50,000 nucleotides of DNA from the NCBI GenBank assembly GCA_031835245.1, contig JAVKOQ010000027.1, positions 1 to 50,000 on the forward strand, in the 5' to 3' direction. The notes below the pieces were generated by a model. The model worked only from the letters and a program-made list of their open reading frames with translations. It searched no databases and was not told the DNA's origin. Below are positions 9,258 through 18,864 of the stretch, one piece after another (the stretch's first letter is position 1; each line of letters starts with the position of its first letter). The translations under genes were made by a program, and so were the position numbers. This DNA is from Balamuthia mandrillaris. Lineage: Eukaryota; Discosea; Longamoebia; Balamuthiidae.

Positions 9258-9513
9258 GGTCTGGCTCTCCGTTATTCTTTTTTAACTCGTGTTGTTTTTC
9301 CACTTTGGGTTTCAACAGGGATATAACGCTGGAAAGGATCTGGACCGCGCATTGAAGTTTTTCAGGAAGCTCTACACCGATAAGAACAAATCCAAAGGCA
9401 GAGATATCTACGTTCACGAGACAACAGCAACGGACACTCAAAACATCATCACTGTGTTCAACGCTGTGCAGGACATCTTCGTCAAAGAGGCAATCGACCA
9501 GACCGGATTTTAA
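7565..9513 (+). CDS. Heterotrimeric G-protein alpha subunit
   Basis: Six exons: 7565-7661, 7808-8025, 8136-8293, 8654-8782, 8907-9180 and 9319-9513, giving 356 residues, the usual length. The N-terminus MGACAS fits N-myristoylation, with Cys4 a possible palmitoylation site. The guanine-nucleotide boxes are P-loop GTGASGKST (44-52), switch [10 protein letters not shown] with catalytic R182, switch [14 protein letters not shown] with Q208, base-binding NKKD (273-276), and TTATDT near the C-terminus. It would act at the plasma membrane, binding GTP after receptor activation. Two points are unusual. The P-loop Glu of GxGESGKST is Ala here, and the tail ends DQTGF without the Cys four from the end, so pertussis toxin should not modify it. 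Introns carry CT and TTC microsatellites. Confidence 0.95.
8398..8572. repeat. TTC/TTCTTG compound microsatellite in G-alpha intron 3
   Basis: Runs of TTCTTG and TTC units over about 175 bp in the 360-bp third intron. It opens long frames of poly-Ser, Leu, Phe, Glu or Arg on both strands, none of which is believable as a gene. Confidence 0.9.
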
Positions 9514-10075
9514 AAGAGAAGAAGAAAGAAAAGCTTTTGTCCTTGTTGTTTTGTTAGTTTGTGTTAATTAAGGTAGTTCTAGTTTTTTTTTTTGTTTCTA
9601 AAAAAAATCTGAATTGCATGACAGAGAGTTATGAAGACGATGGAAGAGGGTACCCTCCCCTACTTTACAGAGGCAGTCCTCCTCTCCTCCTGCAAAGAAA
9701 CTTTCACCAGATCCGTTATAGCTATTTGATCGATCTATACTCATTCTGTTTGAGGGTCATTTGTCTACAGAAAAATTTCATTTGTTGAGGGGTGTGTTGA
9801 CCTAATTGGACAAAAAAATGCCTGTTAACGAGGAACACTGCTTGCTTTTCATCAGCGTAAAACGCACTGACTGCAAGCGATACCAATAGATGAACAAGCG
9901 CCTAGGCTGGGATGATGTTGCTCCGTGATTTGCTAACCCTAAACAACCCGAAACTGATGACATCAGCAAGGCGCATTACTGTCGACATTTAATACATTCA
10001 CAAAAAAAAAAAAGGAGCCAAAGGAGAGGAAGGCGTTACAAGCAACAAACAACAGGTTAAAGGAGAAAGCGGAGA
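9514..10075. other. Intergenic region, G-alpha 3' flank and arrestin-like promoter
   Basis: 562 bp between two plus-strand genes. It holds the G-alpha 3' UTR and presumably the next promoter. I see no frame, RNA fold or repeat worth naming beyond short A and T runs. Confidence 0.5.
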
Positions 10076-12477
10076 ATGAGCGAGGACGAGTCTTGGGATT
10101 CCGACTCCTCCGAGTATGACGACTCTAACTTTGAGTCTGACGGCTCCAGCGACGACGACGATTCCAACTTTGAGTCCTCCTCTTCTAGTTCTAGCGAGGA
10201 GGAAGATGAGGACGACGACGACGAAAAACAACATACTGAGAACAAGTCTTCTGAGGGAAGAGATCAAACGCCGACCAAAGCGGGAGAGGTAAGAGTGGTC
10301 CAACTGGCGAGCATACCGCCCGAGGACACAGAGTTTGACCGGTTCGAGGAGCAAGTGGACCTCCTCGTCAACCGCATGCGAACGGCCATTACAGGCCGTT
10401 CATGGCGTCGTTTGGACTTTTCTGAGGTCCGGCACGGCGATTCCTCTTGTTCTTCTTCCTCTGCTTCAAGTTCTTCTCGTGACATTGAAGGAGGCTCTAA
10501 ACATTTGGACTGCTACCAAACCCCTCCCCAGCCAAAGAGCGCTAGAGCGACCACCGGTGGAACACGTGCCCACTTTCAGAGCATTTCTTCTTCTTCTTCC
10601 TCCTCCTCTTCGTCTTCTTCAACCTCAACTTCAAACTTTCTTTCGACCTCCTCGCACGACTTATCCACCACAGCAACATTAAAGAAGAAAGAAGATGACG
10701 AGAATGAACAAACAATGAAGAAGACGGAAGCAGAAGAACCAAAGAAGAAAGAAACCGAAGCCATCAAAAGCAAGAAGAAAGAAGACCCGAAATGGGTGTC
10801 TTCGAAGACGAGAGAGAAATCCAGGTCTGAAGATGGCGTACCTGCTATTCTCTCAGGCTCTCGTTCTGCCATCTTCTTCACTTCTTCAGACCCTTCTGCT
10901 GCTGCTGCTCTATCTTCTCGGCAAATGAGCACTTCCTTTTCGGCGTCCACCTCCTCCATGGCAGCCATTAAGAAACAAGCTAAGAGTGAGACAGATATTA
11001 ACAAAAGAGAGAGACGTCGCTCGACCAATATTCCTGGTTCCGATATGCTGAAGAGTGAGCCTTCTATCATTCTTCTTCGCAGCAAAGCAAAAGAAGAAAA
11101 ACAAGAAGAACAAGAAGAAGAGACGAAAGAACAAAAGAAAGAAGAAACGGTGACTCGGTTGTTGAAACGAAAGTTCACTTCGGGGTACAACACGTTGGGC
11201 CTGGGCCGTCCCGTTCTTCGAACTTCTATCTTCCCAGCAAGAAAAGGCAGCAAAGGAGAAGACATAGCTGACGAACAACAAGAACGAGCCGAAGATGAAC
11301 ATAAAGAAGGAGAAGCCAGAGAACAAACGAACAACAAGACGAATGGAGAAGAAGAAAAAGAAGAAAGCAACAACTGGATGTCAAGGAGTCTGTTTTCGGC
11401 TCACACCCTGACTAGACGTGGAAAACACAACATCAAAAAAGAAAAGAAGAAAAGAGAGACTAAAGGAACGGTGGAAGGCAGCACTATCTCTAAAACAGGC
11501 GTTTGGAGGAGCCTTACCAACACACCGGAGGGCTTGGTTGTGTTGAAGCTAAGAAAGGAGCTCCGCAGTTCTTCGTCTTCCTCTCCAAAAGGCATCGACC
11601 TCGTTGTATCCATCCGCAGTGCTGTTTATGGCCCTGGTTCCCTTATCACCGTTCAAGGTAATCTCTCTCAGCTTCTGCTTCGTTCACGTTCATGTGCACG
11701 CTCCTGTTCCTGTTTTCTTGTGCTTCTTCTTGTACTCACTCTCGGGCCATTCTTAAAGTGGAGGTAAGGAATGAGACTAGAAAAACGGTGGAGGGTCTGG
11801 TGCTCCGTCTTCAAGGCAAACCCAAGTTCAAAGCACAACAGCAAGGTGAAGATCATCCAACGATTCCAATGGAAGATGGGATTTTAAAAGATAAAGAAAA
11901 AGAAGAAGAGAAAGATGGAGAGCGAAGAACGCAGCGAAGCAGAAGCAGCAGCGGCACCAGCAAGAAAGGACAACAACAAAGAAGCAGCATTGTGTCATCA
12001 TCATCCTCGGCAGACTCAGAGAGAATAGTGGTTGACGAGAGAAGATTGGACCTTGCAAAACCAAAGCAATGGAAAACCGTAGTTGTTCCTAATGACAAAG
12101 ACGAAAATGAAGCACCAGAAGAAAAAGAAAAGAAAAAAGCACAACGAACCAAGAAAGGCGAAGAAGAACACGACAAAAAAGAGAAAGTGGAAGAAGAAGA
12201 CGAAGGCGAGAAAGAAAAGAAAAAGAAAGCAAGTAAAGAGAAGAAAGGAAAAAAGAAGAAGAAGAAGAAAAAGAAGAAACAAGGAAAAAGGAAGCACAAA
12301 CGCTGGCAAGGAGACATCATCTACCCAATCCCCAACAGCGACCAGAACAAGTGGTGCCAAGGGCACTTTGCGTACGAGCTGGTGGTGGAGGTCCTCTTTG
12401 CCGGCCGTCATCACGCGCTGCGGGGCGCCATTCCTCTTCGTCTTCTGCCCAAAGATTGGATTTCTTCTTCCTCCTAA
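10076..12477 (+). CDS. Arrestin-like domain protein with very long disordered regions
   Basis: Two exons, 10076-11657 and 11759-12477, joined in phase 1, giving 766 residues. The first 80 residues are acidic Ser/Asp tracts, and residues up to about 490 are Ser, Glu and Lys low complexity. The folded part is split. IDLVVSIRSAVYGPGSLITVQ at the exon 1 end joins VEVRNETRKTVEGLVLRLQG at the start of exon 2, the typical arrestin pattern of a strand, Y-x-PG turn, strand, N-x-T/S and strand. After a Lys/Glu-rich insert, FAYELVVEVLFAG and GAIPLRLLP look like later arrestin strands near the C-terminus. Arrestin-fold proteins couple membrane receptors to ubiquitin ligases or endocytosis; that role is inferred. 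The family call rests on strand pattern only, because identity is low. Confidence 0.62.
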
Positions 12478-12496
12478 CATCGTGCAAGGCAACAAA

Positions 12497-12502
12497 AATA
12501 AA
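12497..12502 (+). terminator. Polyadenylation signal AATAAA of the arrestin-like gene
   Basis: Perfect AATAAA 20 bp after the stop codon. Confidence 0.6.
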
Positions 12503-12558
12503 GCCGAACAATTCTTACATACGCATGCGTTTTGCATGGTCGTTAGGGGTTATTTAAC

Positions 12559-12822
12559 TTGTATAGACCGGGTACGCTTGAAAGAAAAACTACATGCCCT
12601 TGGGACAGCAGGACTGGTCTATTGGCGGCAAGTCAAGGTCGTTTGGAAGTGCTGAAATGGGCAAGAGAGAATGGATGCCCCTGGGGCGTGAACACCTGCG
12701 CGAACGCTGCTGGCCAAGGTCGTTTAGAAGTGCTGAAATGGGCAAGAGAGAACGGATGCCCCTGGGATGAAGAAACATGCATCCGCAACGCGGTGGTCAT
12801 GCAGAAGTGCCGATATGGATAA
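12559..12822 (+). pseudogene. Ankyrin-repeat gene fragment
   Basis: Two near-identical 81-bp units (starting at 12634 and 12715) encode 27-residue repeats with LEVLKWARENGCPW and a preceding N-A-A or A-A-S-Q-G-R element. This is the short ankyrin variant written as G-x-LEVLKWA-x-x-x-GCPWD-x-x-TC, abundant in amoebae, oomycetes and some giant DNA viruses. The frame has no ATG, begins within a partial repeat and stops after the third Cys-Pro-Trp unit, so it looks like a relic of a larger repeat gene. Which lineage it came from cannot be told from the sequence. It lies just downstream of the arrestin-like gene, possibly in its 3' flank. Confidence 0.7.
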
Positions 12823-13090
12823 CAGAAAATGAGTGTTCTTCTGAAAGTTGGAAATGGTGGAACACATCTTTTTTTAGTTTCTGTGTCTTGTTTCTCAGTG
12901 AAACAAGAAAAACAGTTTCTTCTTTTTTTTTTTAAATGAAACCTGTAGCTGTCCTTCCCTGGCCAGCAGGCTTGTAGGTTGTGCGTTGTCAGCTTTTGTG
13001 CATGCATGCTCCTCAGATAAAAAGCAAAACAAAAGCAAAAAACACAAAAAAAAAACACCTCTTTGTTCTTGTTGTTGTTGGTGTTGATGT

Positions 13091-13936
13091 TCATTTGGCC
13101 TGTAGGTTGGTCCGCTCTGTGACGTTTTCTCGCAGAACTTTGCCGTAAAGATGACCATAGGCGTAAGCCACTGTTCTGCCTTCCTTCAGGCAGTGCAGGA
13201 TGTCGCCCTGGTTCTTGGCCAAGCAAGCGGCGAATCGGGCGTCCTCTGCAGGAAAGGCTCTGCGGATGACGCAGTCCGCGTCCTTGTTGGAGCACTCCTC
13301 CCAGATCTTCTTCTCGTCGCGGGTGAGAGGGAAGAACTCGGTCGTCGGCTCCCCGCTCTTCTCCCATACGTCCTCTTTGATGTCGTCCATCTCGTAGCCG
13401 CAGGCCTCCTCGTCGCCTTTGTTTCGTTCCAGGCAGCGCTCGTAGGCCAGCAGGCTGTTGGGACACATGACTTTGGCTGTGCACATTAGGCTTTGGAGTT
13501 GTTCCGTGGCACAGTTTTCAGGACCTACGTTGGAGTGGTGGTAGGAAGCGAGCGTAAGCACAACGAGAGTATTGAATGAGAGACAGTGAAGAGTGAAAGT
13601 TGTGCGCTATATAGGAGCAGCAGCGTGTTGGCACGAATGTAATTCTTCGAAAATCGAAGATTTGAAACAAGACTTGAGACAGAGCGAAACAGCGACCTCG
13701 AAGAAGAGAGGGGGAAAAAAAGAGTGGAAGAAAGGGGCTGAAAGCAAAGGAGAAAAAGGAGAGGAAACGGATCAACTCCCACCTTTTTCCACAACGCAAC
13801 GATCGGTGGCGTGAATGGAGTCCTTGCACTCCTCCGCTGTTACATGGGAGTAGTGTCCCTCAACGCCGGCCTGAAACGCTGTCTTGATCAGCGGGTGGCT
13901 CAAGAGGTTTGTTTTGGCGTACTCCACTCGGCTCAT
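13091..13936 (-). CDS. Cysteine-motif (CX9C, CHCH-like) protein, probably mitochondrial
   Basis: Two exons, 13783-13936 and 13091-13524, joined in phase 1 across a 258-bp intron; 195 residues. I chose the ATG at 13936 (MSRVEYAK); an in-frame ATG at 14005 would add a Lys-rich leader. Paired cysteines occur as C-x8-C in the first exon (CKDSIHATDRC gives 9 residues between its Cys), CPNSLLAYERC, and later DADCVIRRAFPAEDARFAAC and LHC. Spacings of nine residues between Cys are the mark of twin CX9C proteins of the mitochondrial intermembrane space, such as respiratory-chain assembly factors or NDUFA8-like subunits. There is no cleavable presequence, as expected for that class. The specific member cannot be named. 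Confidence 0.6.
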
Positions 13937-14860
13937 CTTTTTTTTTTTTTGATCTTTTTGTTTAGTTGGATTTGAGGAGGGTTCCTTTAAGGGGGTTCGT
14001 CCCATACTCGAAGGGCATCTTAGCGAACATTATGGGATTAGATATGTGCTGAGGAGGTGCACAAACTGAGAAGTGTTTTATTGAGCTGCAGCTTTTCAAC
14101 TCATCTCTCGCACTGCAGAGGACCGCAAGTGGGCTGCAACCGCAGAAAACGAAGGGGCTGAGGGTAAAGGAGAAGAGCAGTGAGGCGCAGTGGCTCGTGG
14201 CTTGTGAGGCCGCAAGTAGTGTTGAAAGGCGCTTTGATCGGAGACGAACTCGGCCAAACGCTTCTTCTGGCCCTCCGCGGTGGAATCGCCCTTATAGGTC
14301 TTGAAGAGGCCGAAGAGAGTGATTTGTGCCTCAAGCGCTTTCTACCTTTGAGCTTGCTCACCTCTTCAACCGTGGACACTTTAGCAACAGAAAGATCAGG
14401 CGCAGTTTTCTGCTTCTTCTGCTTTGTGTGTGTGTCCTCTTCAAAGACTGGAGCAAGGCTCTTTTGATGCTTGTCCAGGTAAGCGTCCCCCCACGTTTTT
14501 TTTTTGATATTTTTTTCTCTTGCTCCGCTCTGGCCTTTTGTTGCTGACGCAACTCTTGCTCTCTTTTCTTGAAGGCCTTACTTTGTTTTCTTTTTCGATT
14601 TTGCTTCTCCTGTTTATCCAAGTTGTTTAAATGTTGGTGGACACTGGTCGTTACCTCCAATCCAAGTTCTTCAAACACGATTGCAGATGCACTCCCCCTT
14701 CCTCCAAGGTTTCTTCGTAATGGAGAGAGAAATGCTCGTTCTCCAAAGGTAGGCAGGTTTTTGTCCTTTGGTGTGTCTTTTGTGCGACACATATTTAAAT
14801 TTTCGTTGTGGCAGGTGTGGTAGCCATGCATGAAAACATCCGCCTTCTCCACAATGCTGT

Positions 14861-14945
14861 CTATCTTCTCTTTGACTTTTTGGATCTTTTCGATCCAGTG
14901 TGTGTGTGTGGATCGAAAAGATCCAAAAAGTCAAAGAGAAGATAG
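14861..14945. repeat. Perfect 37-bp inverted repeat with an 11-bp GT loop
   Basis: 14861-14897 is the exact reverse complement of 14909-14945, and the 11 bases between them are alternating G and T. It lies inside the decayed transposase, where one arm reads as YLLFDFLDLFDP and the other as WIEKIQKVKEKI on the minus strand. Confidence 0.95.
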
Positions 14946-16245
14946 GCATCATCGCAGTACTCCTTCTTGCAATGATCACACACTTTCTCCTTTCCATCGT
15001 TACCAGCTTCCTTTGCCTCACAATCACACCCTTTTTTCCGCTTCAAAAGTGTTGGGTGACGGCCGATTGCAGCAAGAAGCTTGCAAGAAGATAAAAGCAA
15101 GCACAGCTGTTTTCCTGTCCTGACCTGAGTGGCAATGTGGAAAAGGATTTCTGGAGGAAGAGCAGTGAAGGGTGTTGAACAATCCATTGAATCAAGATCC
15201 ACAATCCTTTCCAGATGAGTGCAGTGGTCATCACACTTCTTCTCCAAGTAGTGAGCCTTGGCAAACTTCATCCACCGTTGGAATTCCCCAACCATCTCCA
15301 GTTAAAGCCTTTCTTTATACTTTGCCACAGTCTCTTTAGCTTGCTGCTTGGTAAACAGCTTTGTCCATCATCCACTTTCTTTGATGGCTGTCATTAACCA
15401 TGCTCCTATTTTGGCAGTATATTTCTTTCCTTTTGGCTCTCCCCAAGTATCTTCTGTAGGTCTTTTTGAAAGTTGTTTTTCAAATGCCCTGGATCATGCA
15501 CAATCTTCACGTTGGTAAGTCTGGCATCCTCGTTCAAGACTGATGAATCTTGGTCACATACGTAGGTTCGTAACTGAGGCAGTAGCTTCTTCTCCTCAAG
15601 CCAATCTATTGCTCGTCGGAATCCCTCTGCCTCCATTCCTTTGGATGTGCCGTCGTAGTCCCCTTCTACCACCGTGACCTCTTTCCCACTCTGCAGTACC
15701 CTTGCTTTGTCCTTTGACAAGACAACCTGGTAAAGCACCTTGTTGTTGCTAGTGTCCATGATTGAATACACTCCGTGGTTTGCATTCCTTCGATGACTCC
15801 ATGCCCCATCACCAGCCAAGGTAAGCAGTACCTTGGATACTTTAACATACTTTGTTGCTTGCACAACAAATGTTTCTTTGGACAAATGGTTGACCACATT
15901 CCACACCATCTTCTCTGCTCGTCTCCAAGTTGCCCAACACATGTGTGTCAATCCTTGGGTACGTCTTTCATTTGACCTCTAGAAAGCACCACTGATGCAA
16001 CTACTTCCAGGTTGATACTCTTTATACCTGTTTGTTGCCTCTCTGGTGATCGAATGGCCACAGACCACATTCAAGTAAGTTGTTCTGCTTGAACAAACAG
16101 TACATTCCGGATATGGTAATGATGTATTCTCCCACTTGCTTTATTTTTATGGCTTCCTGGGTTTCATGACACGTCCCTTCTTTCTCCTCACATCGCTTTT
16201 GTATCGCCTCTATCCAATAGTTTACATCTGATTTTGGTGTAGGTC

Positions 16246-16420
16246 TTGATGAGGAGCTTGGTGAAGAGGAGGTTGGTGAAGAAGTTGGCGAAGAGGAGGT
16301 CGGCGAAGAAGAGGAGGTTGGCAAAGAGGAGGCCGGCGAAGAGGAGGTCGGTGAAGAGGAGGTCAGCGAAGAGGAGGTCGGCGAAGAGGAGGTCGGCAAA
16401 GAGGTCAGTGAAGAGGTTGA
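16246..16420. repeat. GAAGAGGAGGTCGGC-type minisatellite in the transposase N-terminus
   Basis: Imperfect 15-bp units coding for Pro-Thr-Ser-Ser-Ser on the minus strand; other frames give spurious Arg/Lys or Leu/Phe-rich proteins. Confidence 0.75.
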
Positions 16421-16527
16421 CAAAAAAGTTGTTGGCGAGTGGCTCAAGAAGGAGGGTACCATACATGCTGGGGATGCTGAAGGAGCCTGCTGGTGAGTGA
16501 CGAAGCAAGTCGTCATGAAGGTGTTGT

Positions 16528-17806
16528 TTACAAAGAGCGAATGATGGAGTTGCCGGTGGAGATCTCGAATTCGACGATGGAGACAGAGTCGTGGGCCAAG
16601 AGTATGCGGTCGGGCTCTGTGGGGTGCATCCAGATGCCACCGTAGTTGAGGGAGTTGATCCGGAAGGGGCCGCTACCGCCGAGGGGAAACCACGGAAAGT
16701 CTTTGCTGCCGCCGTCTTTGCTGGCGTGGAGCGTTTTCTTGGTGGCAGGGTCGAAGGCGACCAGCGTGACGCTGTTTTGGAGACCAGCGGTCCACCACAC
16801 AGCGTGAGTGTTATCCCAAACTGCCCAGCGCTCGCCGATGGCCCCAGCAGCCTTCCCCACCACCAGCACGCTACGATCTCCGGTGACAGGGTCTATCTCC
16901 AGAAAGTGCTTGGGCTGTGTGGTAAAGGCGTAGATGCAACCCTTGTGGAGGGTGTACCCCTGGACGAAGCCGCGCAGCGCCTCGCCATTACCACGAGCCA
17001 GCGCTGCGTCACGCGAGGTTACTGACACTGGCACGCACGCATCGCCGTGCGGGGACACGCGTATGATCCCTGTTCCAGTTTGGGGGTTGGTGATCCCGAG
17101 CAGGAAGCTGCCATCGCTCTCATCCACAGCGAAGCCTGTGCCATGTGTTTGCACCATCGTCTTCCCGTCGCTGGCCAGCAGCTGCGCGAAGCGTGGATCG
17201 CGTGATTTCCACACCAGCTCTCTGTTGCCTGTCTCGGGATCAACCCGAATGATCTCGTGGGAGGACGGCTCCTTGGGCTCTGAAAAGGCGTAGTACTGGC
17301 CGTCCGGTCCTGCACGCACGTCCACCACATGGTGGAACGGCGGGCCGTCTCCAACATGCTCGATAGCGCCAGCGGCATTACGGAAGGCTCCTGAGACCAC
17401 GCGACGATCTCCAGAGCGCAGGTCGATTGATACCACTACGCCCTGCTTCTCGGAACTGCCCCCAAAGTAGGCGGCCACTACTAACTCGTTGCGATCTGCG
17501 TTGGTGAAACCGCCCGAGTAGTGCGCGTTGTGCACGCCTGCCTGTTCCGGGCGCTCTGCGTTAGTGTTGCAGGAGAAGAAGCTCAAGGGAACATACCAGG
17601 CTGGGACCCTGCCCGATCAGCATGTTCTTCTTGGCCAGGTCCTGCGGCCTCTTACAAATGTCGACGCCGTCACGTGGAGCGCAGTTGCCAAAATAGCGGC
17701 AGTCGGCTGCCAGCGCGGTGGGGTGCTCCATGTGATGCTTCAAAGGGGAGGGCCGGTTGGCGTACTCCGCACCGGGGTCCTTCAAGGAAGTGGTTTGTGG
17801 CTCCAT
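16528..17806 (-). CDS. Beta-propeller-like protein, GC-rich, possible horizontal acquisition
   Basis: Exon 1 is 17597-17806 and exon 2 is 16528-17553, joined in phase 0 across a 43-bp intron with a CTAAC branch-like site 9 bp before its end; 411 residues. From about residue 75 there are repeated blade-like units, each a strand, a Gly/Asp turn and I-x-x-D-P/L-x-T/S-G-x-R-x-V (for example IDLRSGDRRVV, RVDPETGNRELV, EIDPVTGDRSVL, AFDPATKKTL). That pattern is typical of bacterial WD40-like or NHL/SMP-30-type propellers. The N-terminal 70 residues have four Cys. The gene is clearly GC-richer than its neighbours and lacks their low-complexity runs. No catalytic signature is evident, so function is unknown. 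Its stop is only about 12 bp from the first ATG of the decayed transposon. Confidence 0.72.
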
Positions 17807-18864
17807 TCGGTATTTGCCCCCAATAAGCTGTTTGGGTTTTAGTTTTGTTTTGTTGTGCAAGCGCTCCTTCTCTTTCTCTTGACCTATTTACCACGGGATG
17901 GTTGAAGTAAGTAACGCCAACTTGTTTTAACTAAAATCCTTGCTTTTGCCGTTTTCTCTCTGCAGCTGAGGCGTATTGGCGTCGCCTGATTGGTCCCTTG
18001 CCATCATTCATTAAGCCCTTATCTTGACCTTTTTTTTTCTCTCCCAGATATCTCAGATCTTCTACCTTGGCTTCTTCTCTCTTTCAACTTACGTTTCCTC
18101 TTTTTTCATCTTGGTTTTTTTTGTTTTCTCCCACTGCAACCATCCCTCCTTCCCCCCCTCCCTCTTCCCGGCCCCCTTCATCCCACCCATCATACCCCTA
18201 GCTAGTGCTGGTGAACTGCTGCGCTCTCCTATCTACCCGCTCGGGCGTTTCTTCATGGACAGGAGAGAACAGTCAAAAAAATAACACATTGATTTTTGAA
18301 TACAGAAGAGAATAAAACCAAAGCATACCTCGCCACCCGTTGACGACGAGCAGAGAGAGATAGATCTGTCCCCTTCCTGTCGGGACTCCTCTCTACACTT
18401 TTGAATTCATTCCCCCTCCCTCCCCCCAAGAACCCTTCTTCCCACGCACCAGGAGTCACCCAGCTTTCTTTTGGTGTTTTTTTTGTAGACATACACGTAG
18501 CGTAGTGGGGCGTAGTGGGGTGGGAGGTGTTGGGCGAAAAGTGAGCGAAGAAAGATATAAATTAATTAATACGCGCGCGCTTTAATATTTCTAATGCACG
18601 CAGAAGAAAGCAGCCGGCTGCCCTTCGCAATAAACAACAACAACACCCCCCATTTTTCATTTTTTCTTTTCGAGGAGCTTTCGAAAGGACCCACCGCACC
18701 CACCGTAGGCTTGCAACGACCCATTCGTGCTTTAAAGACAGGCAGGAGCCTTGTGCGTTTGTTTTGTTTTTTTTTTAATTTTATTTGTCCTCAAGCTGAG
18801 CCACCGAGGAGAGAGAAAAGAGAAAGGTTGGGCGCAAACTTTGGGCAACGCACACGAACGCACC
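17807..18864. other. Divergent intergenic region
   Basis: About 1.06 kb between the propeller gene (minus) and the NPF/UBA gene (plus). It contains pyrimidine-rich stretches (18010-18180), a direct repeat CGTAGTGGGG near 18506-18522 and an AT/CG alternating patch near 18560-18580. No gene is supported; frames here look like chance. Confidence 0.5.

Larger units (their letters stand above)
14101..16516 (-). mobile_element. Decayed Mutator-like DNA transposon gene
   Basis: A run of minus-strand frames that together look like one transposase. 16022-16516 is a Ser/Pro/Thr-rich N-terminal part followed by YWIEAIQKRCEEKEG. 15406-15951 holds the catalytic-type segment, with AGDGAWSHRRNANHGVYS, then GTSKGMEAEGFRRAI, then VCDQDSSVLN and DPGHLKNNF. 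14861-15295 and 14358-14852 hold Cys pairs (CDCEAK, CDHCKKEYC) and HGYHTCHNENLN, resembling the C-terminal part of Mutator-like transposases. The D-G-x-W, G-S/T-x-x-MEAEG and D-x-DS motifs match that family in order. The pieces lie in different frames and in-frame stops separate them, for example near 15316-15350 and at a long A-run near 14500. Some joins could be introns, but several are not, so I regard the copy as inactive. I found no terminal inverted repeats. Confidence 0.6.

Noticed and set aside
10576-11373. 265-residue minus-strand frame
   Set aside because: Mirror of the Ser/Glu/Lys low-complexity part of the arrestin-like protein.
12633-13484. 283-residue minus-strand frame
   Set aside because: Crosses the ankyrin fragment and the CX9C exon in antisense or wrong frame; no conserved motif.
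14180-14467. Plus-strand 95-residue frame with a hydrophobic start
   Set aside because: Overlaps the decayed transposase region; a minus-strand reading in another frame (LFGLFKTYKG) looks more protein-like, but neither has support.
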